Positions 56,901-64,000 of a DNA stretch of 64,000 nt are shown piece after piece. Every line of letters begins with the position of its first letter. Positions within the stretch are counted from its first letter, which is position 1. This stretch comes from Rhodobacterales bacterium. Its GTDB lineage: Bacteria > Pseudomonadota > Alphaproteobacteria > Rhodobacterales > Rhodobacteraceae. A model generated the notes under the pieces. The model was not told the origin of the DNA. It did not search any database and worked only from the letters and a program-made list of their open reading frames with translations. The stretch lies in the NCBI GenBank assembly GCA_009993005.1, contig JAACUH010000056.1, positions 1-64,000 of the forward strand. Reading direction: 5' to 3'. Position numbers and translations under genes: made by a program.

Positions 56901-58184
56901 CTAGTCTGCCGTCAGGGTCTCGAACCGCAGCCCGACGGCCGTGCGGGCCGGGAACCCGGCCCAGTAGCTGTGGTCTGCGGTGGGCGCGCCGCTCTCGTCC
57001 AGTGCCGACACGCCTTCGGCCGCGACGGGCACGAGGTCGAGGTAGGCCGCGCGGCTGGTATCGCCCTTCAGATGCAGGTCGAGAAAGGCGGTCACGAAAT
57101 GTGCCGCGATGTTGTTCATCCGCACATTGTCCCAGACCGGGTCGGCGTAGTGGTCGAAGGGGGCCCAGCCCAGCGTCTCGCTCACCGGCCAGCTCTCGGC
57201 CGGGGCGGGGATCGGGGCGCCGGCGTTGTGGTTGGCGTTCTCGAAGGTCAGCAGGTGGCGCGTGGTGCCGGTCGTCTCGGCAAAGATGTCGCGCAGGAAG
57301 CTGTAGCCTGACACATCATCCGCGCTGCCCGCCACGATCATGAGCGGGGTGTCGATGGCGGCGAGCCCTTCCGCATCCCAGAAGCCCGCATTGCGGCCCC
57401 AGGGGGCGAAGGTCACAAAGGCCTTGATCCGGTCGTCGCGCAGCGCGGCGAGCGTCTCGGTGCCGACCATGTTGCGTTCGAGGAGGCGCTGCGGCGCGCT
57501 GTAGCTGAAGGAGGGGGCCTCGGTCGTGACGCCCGCGCCGGCGAGGATCAATGCCCCGTAGCCGCCCATCGAATAGCCGATCACGCCGGTCTGGCTGTCG
57601 TCGATCACCGCGCCGAGGTCGCCCTCAAGTGCTGCGAGGCTGTCGATCACGAAGCGCTGGTCCCAGGGCCGGTTGACGAGGGTCGAGCCAAAGGCGGTCT
57701 GGTCGTCATAGGTGCTGTCACGGTGGTCGATGGCGGCCACGACATAGCCCTTGGAGGCGAGGTTTTCGCCCAGATGCGCCATCAGGAACCGGTTGCCGGG
57801 ATAGCCATGCGACAGGATCACCAGCGGATAGGCCGCGTCGGTCGCGGGCGCTGCATCGCGTGCGGCACGGCCGGTCAGCGTGACCTCGGTCTGCCCGTCG
57901 CGCAGCAGGGCGCTGTAGGTGCCGCCCGGCGGCGTGTCCGCGGCGGCGGGATACCAGACCTCGACCGTCAGGCTGCGGTCATAGAGCGGGGCGGCATCCT
58001 CGGTCGCGTTCGCGATGTCGATCTGGCCGGGGTTGGTGAAGGTCAGCGTGGTCACGCCGACCGCCAGCGCGCCAAAGGCGGCAAGCGCGGGCGCATCGGG
58101 GCGGGTGAGGTCGATGCGGTTCTGGGCGGCGAGCGGGGCTGCCAGCAGGCTGGCGGCGAGGGTGATCGAGGTGAGGGGGCGCAT
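56901..58184 (-). CDS. Exported alpha/beta hydrolase (dienelactone-hydrolase/PAF-acetylhydrolase-like)
   Basis: A 427-residue protein with a signal peptide (MRPLTSITLAASLLAAPLAAQ). The hydrolase core has HGYPGNR after a strand (LVILSHGYPG, the oxyanion region), [12 protein letters not shown] as nucleophile elbow, an Asp in IVAGSADDVSG and a His in ENANHNAG, so the catalytic triad is complete. The fold resembles secreted esterases of the PAF-acetylhydrolase group. Start chosen at the signal peptide; an upstream ATG would add a polar leader. Acts in the periplasm or outside. Substrate unknown. Confidence 0.83.
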   Translation of the reverse strand: MRPLTSITLAASLLAAPLAAQNRIDLTRPDAPALAAFGALAVGVTTLTFTNPGQIDIANATEDAAPLYDRSLTVEVWYPAAADTPPGGTYSALLRDGQTEVTLTGRAARDAAPATDAAYPLVILSHGYPGNRFLMAHLGENLASKGYVVAAIDHRDSTYDDQTAFGSTLVNRPWDQRFVIDSLAALEGDLGAVIDDSQTGVIGYSMGGYGALILAGAGVTTEAPSFSYSAPQRLLERNMVGTETLAALRDDRIKAFVTFAPWGRNAGFWDAEGLAAIDTPLMIVAGSADDVSGYSFLRDIFAETTGTTRHLLTFENANHNAGAPIPAPAESWPVSETLGWAPFDHYADPVWDNVRMNNIAAHFVTAFLDLHLKGDTSRAAYLDLVPVAAEGVSALDESGAPTADHSYWAGFPARTAVGLRFETLTAD

Positions 58185-58251
58185 GTCTTCACTTTCTGTT
58201 GTCATGTGATGTGCAACCTAAGGCGGAAATGTGACAAGGGTAGGGAGGCGC

Positions 58252-58899
58252 TCAGGCCGGTTCCGCGTCGCGCGCGGCCCACATCACCTGGAAGGCCGGG
58301 CGGGCCTGACATGCGGCGAGCCAGGCGGCGAGCGCGGGGTAACCTGCGAGCAGCGTCGGGTGCGGCTGGGCGTAGCGCAGGATCTCGGCCATGTTGATGT
58401 CGGCCACGCTAAAGCGTCCGCCCACCATATGCCCCTGCGCCGCCAGATGCGCGTCAAGCAGGCGCAGGGGGCGGGCGAGGGCCGCGGCATGGGCGGCCAC
58501 CTCGGCGCTGTCACCGCGCCCTTCGGCAAAGGCATAGAGAATCGGCAGGGTGTGCGTTTCGACCGATGTCATGCCGTAGAGCGCCCATTGCTGCATCAGC
58601 GCATCCTCCTGCGCGTCGGCGGGGGCGAGCGGGCCGCCGTGCTTGCGCGCGAGGTAGAGGTTGATGGCGAGCGATTCGGTGAGCACGAAGCCGTCATCCT
58701 CGAGCACCGGGATCGCCCCCGCCGGGCTGATCGCGAGGAAGGCGGGCGATGTCGTGTTGAGCGGTGCATCGGGCGCGGCGGCGTCGGGCAGGCGGTAGCC
58801 CTGGATCACCGGCACCTGTGTCAGCGTGATGCCAAGCTCGGTCGCGAGCCAAAGGTTGCGCGAGGCGCGGCTGCGGGTGACGCCGTAGAGTGTGGTCAT
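58252..58899 (-). CDS. Glutathione S-transferase family protein
   Basis: A 215-residue GST. The N-terminal thioredoxin-like domain has SRASRNLWLATELGI with a Ser near residue 8-10 as catalytic candidate, AGAIPVLEDDGFVLTESLAINLYLAR with the cis-proline (IPV) and the glutathione-binding Glu-Ser pair. The C-terminal helical domain ends DAEPA and includes FSVADINMAEILRYA (the N-capping motif SxxD). Cytoplasmic. Start MTTLYGVT chosen for its ribosome-site spacing; a GTG upstream lies inside a 14-base repeat. No linked catabolic gene, so likely stress or detoxification. Confidence 0.88.
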   Translation of the reverse strand: MTTLYGVTRSRASRNLWLATELGITLTQVPVIQGYRLPDAAAPDAPLNTTSPAFLAISPAGAIPVLEDDGFVLTESLAINLYLARKHGGPLAPADAQEDALMQQWALYGMTSVETHTLPILYAFAEGRGDSAEVAAHAAALARPLRLLDAHLAAQGHMVGGRFSVADINMAEILRYAQPHPTLLAGYPALAAWLAACQARPAFQVMWAARDAEPA

Positions 58900-58912
58900 G
58901 ACATGGTCTCCC

Positions 58913-58946
58913 TGATTGCCCGACACTGATTGCCCGACACTGATTG
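58913..58946. repeat. 14-bp tandem repeat upstream of the GST gene
   Basis: TGATTGCCCGACAC occurs twice in tandem (58913-58926, 58927-58940), followed by TGATTG. It overlaps the upstream region of the GST gene between its start and the divergent SDR gene. Confidence 0.85.
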
Positions 58947-59035
58947 TCTCCCATGGCTAGCGCGTCCCGGCCTGCCTTGCGAGTCCCCGCGTGAGGGGTG
59001 ATAAAGGTCAGACATCTGGGAGCGAGGAGACGGCG

Positions 59036-59923
59036 ATGCGGATTTTCTTTACCGGCGGGAGCGGCAAGGCGGGCAAACATGCGATCGCGCATCTGATCGC
59101 GCAAGGGCACCGGGTGACCAATGCCGATCTGGTCAAGGCCGATGTGCCGGGCGCGAATTTTCTGCGCATCGATCTCACCGATGCGGGGCAGGTGTTCAAC
59201 GCGATGAGCGCCTATGCGGGGTTTGACGAGCTCGAACCCGGCACCGGCGTGCCGCGCTATGATGCGGTTGTGCATTTCGCGGCCATCCCCTGCATCCTGA
59301 TCCGGCCCGACAACGAGACGTTCCAGATCAATACCATGAGCACTTACAATGTGTTGGACGCCGCTGTTAAACTGGGTATCCGCAAGGTGATCTTTGCCAG
59401 CAGCGAGACGACCTACGGTATCTGCTTTGCCGATGGCGAGGCCAAGCCCGCCTATGTTCCGGTGGACGAGGACCATCCGACCGTGCCGCAGGACAGTTAT
59501 GCGATGTCCAAGGTGGTCAATGAGGTGACGGGGCGGTCGTTCCAGGCACGCTCCGGCATCGACATCTATGCGCTGCGCATCAACAACGTCATCGAACCCC
59601 ATGAATATGCGCTGAATTTCCCCGACTACATGGCCAATCCGGCGCGCCGACGGCGCAACATATTCGCCTATATCGACTCGCGCGATCTGGGTCATATGGT
59701 GGAGTGCTGCCTGCGGACTGACGGGCTCGGCTATCAGGTGTTCAACGTGAGCAATGACGACATGTCGGTGGGGTTGAGCAGTGACGAGGTGATCGCGCAA
59801 TTCTACCAGGGTGTGCCGGTCAAGACGGCGATGGGGCGCGACGAGACCTTCTACAGCAACGAGAAGGCCAAGCGGATGGTGGGCTTTGCGCCGAAACACA
59901 GTTGGCGTGATGTATTGAAATGA
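59036..59923 (+). CDS. NAD-dependent epimerase/dehydratase-type extended SDR
   Basis: A 295-residue short-chain dehydrogenase of the extended type. The nucleotide-binding motif is TGGSGKAGKHAI (residues 6-17), VVHFAAIPC follows, and the catalytic YxxxK is DSYAMSKVV, with SSETTYG carrying the serine. RINNVIEPHEY and HSWRDVLK end the fold. It probably acts on a sugar nucleotide or a hydroxy acid. AGGAGA stands upstream. It overlaps the 2-oxoglutarate-type oxygenase gene by four bases, so the two act in one pathway by inference. Confidence 0.85.
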   Translation: MRIFFTGGSGKAGKHAIAHLIAQGHRVTNADLVKADVPGANFLRIDLTDAGQVFNAMSAYAGFDELEPGTGVPRYDAVVHFAAIPCILIRPDNETFQINTMSTYNVLDAAVKLGIRKVIFASSETTYGICFADGEAKPAYVPVDEDHPTVPQDSYAMSKVVNEVTGRSFQARSGIDIYALRINNVIEPHEYALNFPDYMANPARRRRNIFAYIDSRDLGHMVECCLRTDGLGYQVFNVSNDDMSVGLSSDEVIAQFYQGVPVKTAMGRDETFYSNEKAKRMVGFAPKHSWRDVLK

Positions 59924-60864
59924 GCGGTTTCGCTGGGTTTGACCTTGCGGCATTCGAGGCTTCGACAGGTGAAGAACGCCGTGCAAAGGCCCGTGAAATA
60001 GACGAAATATGCCGCAGCACGGGATTTCTCGTGCTGCGCGGGCATGGTGTGCCCGAGGCGGTGATCGCCGCGATGTGGCAGGCGGTGGCGGGCTTTTTTG
60101 CCGCGCCGGCCGACGCCAGGCAACGGGTGGCCGCGCCCTTTCCGGGCTATCCCTACGGCTACCTCGGCCCCGACCGCGAGGCGCTGGCGAAGTCCAGAGG
60201 CGAGGACACGCCGCCCGACCTCAAGGAGAGTTTCAACGGCGGGCCGCTGGCGGTGCCTGCCGGCATCACCGACCCCGATGCGCTGGCCTTTTGCTACCAG
60301 CCGACGCTCTGGCCCGACCTGCCGGGATTCCGCCCGGCATGGGAGGCCTATTACCGCGCCATGGAGGATCTGGCGGCGCGGGTGATGGCGGCCTTTGCCG
60401 CAGCCCTGGACCTGCCTGATCACCATTTCGCGCCCTTCATCGGCGCCCCGGTTTCGGCATTGCGGGCGTTGCATTATCCGGCGACGCGGGATGCGCCGCG
60501 CGACTGCCAGCAGCGGGCGGGGGCGCATACGGACTATGGCTCGCTCACCATCCTGCTGCCGCAACCCGGCTCGCGCGGGCTCGAGATCCGCGATCCTGCG
60601 GGGGGCTGGGTCGAGGTGCCGGCCGAAGCGGGGGCCTTTGTCATCAACATCGGCGATCTGATGGCGCGCTGGACGGCCGACCGCTGGGTGAGCACCCTTC
60701 ACCGCGTGGTGGCGCGGGCGCATCAGCCCGCGCGCCAGAGCATCGCGTTCTTTCACCAGCCGGACTGGGAGGCGGAGATCGTGCCGCTCGACGGCTCAGA
60801 GGCCTATCCGCCAGTGCGTTCGGGGCCCTATCTGATGGCCAAGTTCCGCGCGACCGGGACCTGA
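59920..60864 (+). CDS. Isopenicillin-N-synthase-like 2-oxoglutarate/Fe(II) oxygenase
   Basis: A 314-residue non-haem iron dioxygenase of the plant-like 2OG-oxygenase family. The N-terminal DIOX_N domain contains STGFLVLRGHGVPE. The iron site is His and Asp in GAHTDYGSLTIL and the second His in VSTLHRVV, and ARQSIAFF contains the Arg-x-Ser that binds 2-oxoglutarate. No signal peptide. The ATG overlaps the SDR stop. Members oxidise small molecules by hydroxylation or desaturation; the substrate is not evident. Confidence 0.87.
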   Translation: MSGFAGFDLAAFEASTGEERRAKAREIDEICRSTGFLVLRGHGVPEAVIAAMWQAVAGFFAAPADARQRVAAPFPGYPYGYLGPDREALAKSRGEDTPPDLKESFNGGPLAVPAGITDPDALAFCYQPTLWPDLPGFRPAWEAYYRAMEDLAARVMAAFAAALDLPDHHFAPFIGAPVSALRALHYPATRDAPRDCQQRAGAHTDYGSLTILLPQPGSRGLEIRDPAGGWVEVPAEAGAFVINIGDLMARWTADRWVSTLHRVVARAHQPARQSIAFFHQPDWEAEIVPLDGSEAYPPVRSGPYLMAKFRATGT

Positions 60865-60882
60865 GTGCGGGTTGCGGGTGCG

Positions 60883-60924
60883 GACGCCTCCGGCGGGAGT
60901 ATTTCGAGCACAGAGAAGCCGGGG
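60883..60924 (+). repeat. Dispersed TATTT element, copy I
   Basis: GACGCCTCCGGCGGGAG, then TATTTCGAGCACAGAGAAGC and CGGGG. It sits 19 bases after the oxygenase stop in the same orientation. Confidence 0.85.
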
Positions 60925-60949
60925 TCGAGGTGTCCCGGGGGCAGGGGAT

Positions 60950-60971
60950 TTCGGGCCGAATTCGGGCCGAA
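60950..60971. promoter_or_regulatory. Tandem pair of 11-bp palindromes upstream of the metal-exporter genes
   Basis: TTCGGGCCGAA twice, immediately adjacent (60950-60960 and 60961-60971). Each is an inverted repeat TTCGG/CCGAA with one central base. The 11-base period places both on the same face of the helix. It lies 95 bases before the DUF1007 start, so it is a candidate operator. Confidence 0.55.
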
Positions 60972-61065
60972 CGGGGTCACACCTGCGCGAGGCCGCGCGC
61001 AGCATCGGCGGCAGGAGGCATGGTTGCGATTGTTGCGGGGCCTTTGCTGCGCTAGGCAGGGCCGC

Positions 61066-61716
61066 ATGAAACGGTCGCTTTGCCTGTCGCTTTGCCTGTC
61101 GGTGCTGCCCAGTGTGGCCTCTGCGCATCCGCATATCTTTGTGGAGGCGCAGGTCGCGCTGGTGTTTGACGGCTCGGGCGCGATGGCCGGGGTGCGGCTG
61201 ACCTGGACCTATGACGATTTCTTTTCGCTGCTGCTGACCGAGGATCTGGGGCTCGACCCCGATGGCGACATGGTGCTGCGCGCGGATGAGGTCGCGGTGC
61301 TGCAGGGGGCGGTGCTCGACTGGCCGGCGGATTTCGGCGGCGATCTGGAGGTGACGCAGGGCGGCGCGCCTCTGGCGCTGGGTGCCGCGCGCGACAAGGT
61401 GGCCGTGCTGGTCGAGGGGCGGGTGCGGGAGAGCCATTTCCGCCCGCTCGCAGCGCCCGTGACCGCCACCGCACCGGTGAATGTGCAGGTGTTCGACCCG
61501 TTCTATTATGTCGCCTATGAGGTGGTGGCGCCGATCACGGTCGAGGGGAGGGCCGATTGCGCCACGCAATTGCGCAAGGCCGACCTCAACAGCGCCTATG
61601 CGCTTGTGGATGAATTGCTCTATGGCCGCCCCGCGGGCGATGTGGGGCCTGACGAGGCCTTTCCCGAGGTCGGGGCGGCCTTTGCCGATACGGTGACGGT
61701 GACATGCGGCGGGTGA
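61066..61716 (+). CDS. DUF1007 family exported protein
   Basis: A 216-residue protein with a signal peptide (LSLCLSVLPSVASAHPH, cleavage near residue 20). The mature protein starts with HPHIFVEAQV, a possible metal-binding His pair at the new N-terminus, and matches DUF1007, a family regularly encoded next to NicO-type nickel/cobalt transporters. Acts in the periplasm. It overlaps the transporter gene by 13 bases. The role in metal handling is inferred from context. Confidence 0.88.
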   Translation: MKRSLCLSLCLSVLPSVASAHPHIFVEAQVALVFDGSGAMAGVRLTWTYDDFFSLLLTEDLGLDPDGDMVLRADEVAVLQGAVLDWPADFGGDLEVTQGGAPLALGAARDKVAVLVEGRVRESHFRPLAAPVTATAPVNVQVFDPFYYVAYEVVAPITVEGRADCATQLRKADLNSAYALVDELLYGRPAGDVGPDEAFPEVGAAFADTVTVTCGG

Positions 61717-62696
61717 TGCTGGCGGTGGTCGTTCTGGCGCTGGCGGTCGCGGTCTGGCTCTGGGGGTTTGGCGGCGCGGCGCAGGTTGCGCAGGCGGCGG
61801 GCGAGGGGCAGCGCGCGGTGCAGAACGCGATGGCGGGTGCGCTGCGGCAGCTCAAGGCGGGCGAGATGGGCGCGCTGGTGACGCTTTGGGGCCTGTGCTT
61901 TGCCTATGGGTTCTTTCACGCGGCGGGGCCGGGGCATGGCAAGCTGGTGATCGGTGGCTATGGGCTTGGACGGCGGGTGCCGATGGGGCGGCTTGCGGGG
62001 CTCGCGGTCGTCGCGTCGCTGGCGCAGGCGCTCACTGCCGTCGTGCTGGTCTATGCGGGGCTTTTGCTGCTGGGGATGGCGCGCGAGGACATGCAGGGCT
62101 TTGCCGACGGCACGATGGCGGTGGTGAGCAATGCGCTGATCGGGTTGATCGGGCTCTGGCTGCTGGCGCGTGGCGCGCGCAGGCTGTGGCGCAGGCCTTG
62201 GCCCGGGCTCTGGTCCGGGCTCTGGTCCGGGCTCTGGCCCGGGCGGGCCGCGCCGGTGGAGGCTGTGGCGCATGACCTGCATGCGGTGCCGATGCGCGAT
62301 CATGATCACCCGCACAGCGGCGACGGTATGTGCGAGACCTGCGGCCATGCGCATGGGCCGACGCTGGCGCAGGCCGCAGAGGTGCGTTCGCTGCGCGATG
62401 CGGGCATGGTGGTGGGGGCGATTGCCGCGCGACCCTGCACCGGGGCGCTGTTCCTGTTGATCCTGACATGGCGGCTGGGGATCGACTGGGCCGGGATCAT
62501 CGGCGCCTTTGTCATGGCGCTGGGCACGGCGAGCATCACGCTGGTCGTGGCTGTCGCCTCGGTCAGCCTGCGCGAGAGCGCTTTGGCGCAGGCGGCGAGT
62601 GGGCCGCAGGTGGCGCGGCTGGCGGCGGTGATCGAGGTGCTGGCGGGTGCGATGGTGCTGGTCCTGGCGGGGCAGATGATTTTGCGCGCGCTCTGA
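61704..62696 (+). CDS. NicO-family nickel/cobalt transporter (RcnA-like)
   Basis: A 330-residue inner-membrane protein with six or more hydrophobic segments. FHAAGPGHGKLVIGGY (residues 71-86) is the conserved HxxxxxHG motif of NicO/RcnA exporters. The cytoplasmic or periplasmic loop at 190-217 is rich in His and Cys (HDHPHSGDGMCETCGHAHG) and likely binds metal. A second conserved segment is AARPCTGALFLLIL. The tandem GLWSGLWSGLWPG (168-180) comes from a 12-bp repeat. With DUF1007 it probably exports or imports Ni2+ or Co2+; direction cannot be told. Confidence 0.87.
   Translation: MRRVMLAVVVLALAVAVWLWGFGGAAQVAQAAGEGQRAVQNAMAGALRQLKAGEMGALVTLWGLCFAYGFFHAAGPGHGKLVIGGYGLGRRVPMGRLAGLAVVASLAQALTAVVLVYAGLLLLGMAREDMQGFADGTMAVVSNALIGLIGLWLLARGARRLWRRPWPGLWSGLWSGLWPGRAAPVEAVAHDLHAVPMRDHDHPHSGDGMCETCGHAHGPTLAQAAEVRSLRDAGMVVGAIAARPCTGALFLLILTWRLGIDWAGIIGAFVMALGTASITLVVAVASVSLRESALAQAASGPQVARLAAVIEVLAGAMVLVLAGQMILRAL
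62203..62238 (+). repeat. 12-bp tandem repeat inside the NicO gene
   Basis: Three copies of CCGGGCTCTGGT (last base differs in the third), encoding the Gly-Leu-Trp-Ser repeats in the loop before the His-rich region. The period keeps the frame. Confidence 0.92.
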
Positions 62697-62741
62697 TCGC
62701 TGTCTCTGGACGCCCCTGCCGGTTGCGCCTAAAAGGCGGGC

Positions 62742-64000
62742 ATGTCTGACATTTCGCCTTTGCCTCCGGTGGCGCCGCAAGGCTTTGCCGCCCACATCCG
62801 CGCGCTCTTGCGGCTCGGCCTGCCGTTGGTGGGGAGTGCTGTCGTGGGGTTCGTGATCCACATGACCGACACGATCATGCTGGGCTGGTTCAACGTGATC
62901 TCGCTCGCCGCGGCGACGATCGCGACCTCGGTCTGGTTCATCATCTTCATCCTCGGCGCCGGTTTCGGCAATGCGGTGATGTCGCTGGTGGCGGCGGCGG
63001 CGGCGGCCGGCGACGAGGTGCAGGCGCGCCGCGCCACGCGGATGGCGTTCTGGCTGAGCCTGGCCTATGGGCTGATCGTGCTGGCGCCGCTGTGGTGGTC
63101 AGAGGCGATGTTCCTCGCGCTGGGTCAGACCGCCGATGTGGCGGCCGAGGCGCAGCGCTATCTGCGCATCGCGGGGTTCGGGATGATCCCGGCGCTGCTG
63201 GCGGTGGTGATCCGGTCCTACCTGTCGGCGCTGCACCTGACGGCGGTGCAGCTCTGGGTGTCGCTGGCGGCCTTTGTGCTCAACGCGCTGGTCAATTACG
63301 CGCTGATCTTTGGCAACTGGGGCGCGCCAGAGCTGGGCATCCGCGGCGCCGCCATCGCGTCGGTCATCGTGCAGGTGCTGATTCTGGTGGTGATGCTGGC
63401 CTATGCGCAGATCAAGCTGCCGCACTACCGGCTTTACCAGCGGATCTGGAAGGCCGATCCGGTGGCGCTACGCGCGGTGTTCCGGCTGGGCCTGCCGATC
63501 GGCCTCACCTCGCTGGCCGAGAGCGGGTTTTTCACCGCCAGCGCCGTGATGATGGGCTGGATCGGCGCGATCGAGCTTGCCGCGCATGGGATCGCGCTGC
63601 AACTGGTGGCGCTGATGTTCATGTTCCATGTGGGCATGTCGCAGGCGGCGACGATTCTGGCGAGCAGCGCCTATGGCCGGCGTGACGAGGCCGATCTGCG
63701 CCGCGTGGCCAAGACCTCGCTGCTGGTCGCCTTTTCCTTTGGCATCGGGGTGGTGGTGCTGTTCCTGTCGATCCCGCAGGTGCTGATCTCGCTCTTTCTC
63801 GACCCGACAGAGCCTGCGCGCGACCGGCTTCTGGCGATCGGCACGACGCTGGTGATGCTGGCGGCGCTATTCCAGTTCGTTGATTCGACGCAGATATTCG
63901 CCATTGCGCTGTTGCGCGGAGTGTTGGACACCACGGTGCCGATGTGGCTGGCGGTGCTCAGCTATTGGGTCGTGGGCCTGCCGGTGAGCTATGTGATGGC
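62742..64000 (+). CDS. MATE-family efflux transporter (5' part, cut by window end)
   Basis: The first 419 residues of a multidrug and toxin extrusion transporter, normally about 450-460. About eleven to twelve hydrophobic segments are visible. The N-terminal half shows LPLVGSAVVGFVIHMTDTIMLG and the second half LGLPIGLTSLAESGFFTASAVMMGW, the two internally similar MATE halves; these proteins export cationic drugs with Na+ or H+. The stop lies outside the window. It starts 45 bases after the NicO gene on the same strand. Confidence 0.93.
   Translation, partial: MSDISPLPPVAPQGFAAHIRALLRLGLPLVGSAVVGFVIHMTDTIMLGWFNVISLAAATIATSVWFIIFILGAGFGNAVMSLVAAAAAAGDEVQARRATRMAFWLSLAYGLIVLAPLWWSEAMFLALGQTADVAAEAQRYLRIAGFGMIPALLAVVIRSYLSALHLTAVQLWVSLAAFVLNALVNYALIFGNWGAPELGIRGAAIASVIVQVLILVVMLAYAQIKLPHYRLYQRIWKADPVALRAVFRLGLPIGLTSLAESGFFTASAVMMGWIGAIELAAHGIALQLVALMFMFHVGMSQAATILASSAYGRRDEADLRRVAKTSLLVAFSFGIGVVVLFLSIPQVLISLFLDPTEPARDRLLAIGTTLVMLAALFQFVDSTQIFAIALLRGVLDTTVPMWLAVLSYWVVGLPVSYVM

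Overview
The window is GC-rich chromosomal DNA with the gene content and order of a Rhodobacteraceae-type alphaproteobacterium (Rhodobacter/Roseobacter/Paracoccus relatives). The evidence is the conserved run murA - DUF2948 - hisD - UPF0262 - phosphatase - infA - maf - RNase E/G-like - yacG, a short bacterial-type ProS of the alphaproteobacterial kind, HdaA, Pcs-type phosphatidylcholine synthase, and a ScfR/PccR regulator near pccB. I see no rRNA, tRNA, CRISPR array, insertion sequence or prophage. Coding density is very high and many neighbours overlap by ATGA or TGATG, so translational coupling is common.

Layout. (1) 1-6.4 kb: plus-strand housekeeping cluster (peptidoglycan precursor, histidine, translation initiation, RNA decay). 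(2) 6.5-18.7 kb: accessory catabolic locus. A minus-strand operon encodes a class III CoA-transferase, an unknown HTH/coiled-coil protein, both subunits of an ATP-dependent hydantoinase/oxoprolinase-type enzyme, an N-carbamoylsarcosine-amidase-like cysteine hydrolase and a complete CUT2-type ABC importer. Divergent from it lie an HMG-CoA-lyase-family gene and a GntR/FCD regulator, with a palindrome in the shared promoter region. Together they look like uptake and stepwise breakdown of a cyclic amide (hydantoin-like) compound; the substrate is unknown. (3) 18.9-29.7 kb: PHP hydrolase, rpmB, an alpha/beta hydrolase, meaB, pcs, xerC, DUF484, transaldolase, priA, coxG-like, and the propionyl-CoA regulator pccR. 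(4) 29.8-41.5 kb: two membrane proteins, then the propionate module pccB, pccA and mcm, with small secreted proteins and a sulfotransferase-like gene among them; MeaB, at 21-22 kb, serves Mcm. (5) 41.5-48.3 kb: a DnaJ-like membrane chaperone, a nuclease/phosphatase, ppx-ppk polyphosphate genes and hdaA. (6) 48.3-64 kb: PerM, proS, lolCD, two small cytochromes c, parE, hydrolase, GST, SDR plus 2-oxoglutarate oxygenase, DUF1007-NicO metal exporter and a MATE transporter cut by the window end.

Two sequence-level signals stand out beyond the genes. First, a dispersed intergenic element of about 40 bp (GC-rich mini-hairpin, then a TATTTGGGGC core, then an AGAAGCCGGGG or AGATGAAGCCGGGG tail) occurs eleven times in 64 kb. 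Four copies have a tandem repeat with 12-13 bp units (one also organised in 27-bp units) at or within about 40 bp. Second, the promoter regions of pccB and pccR carry matching TTAGC/TTTGCAAA boxes, the likely PccR operators. All functional assignments are from reading the sequence; no database search was run.
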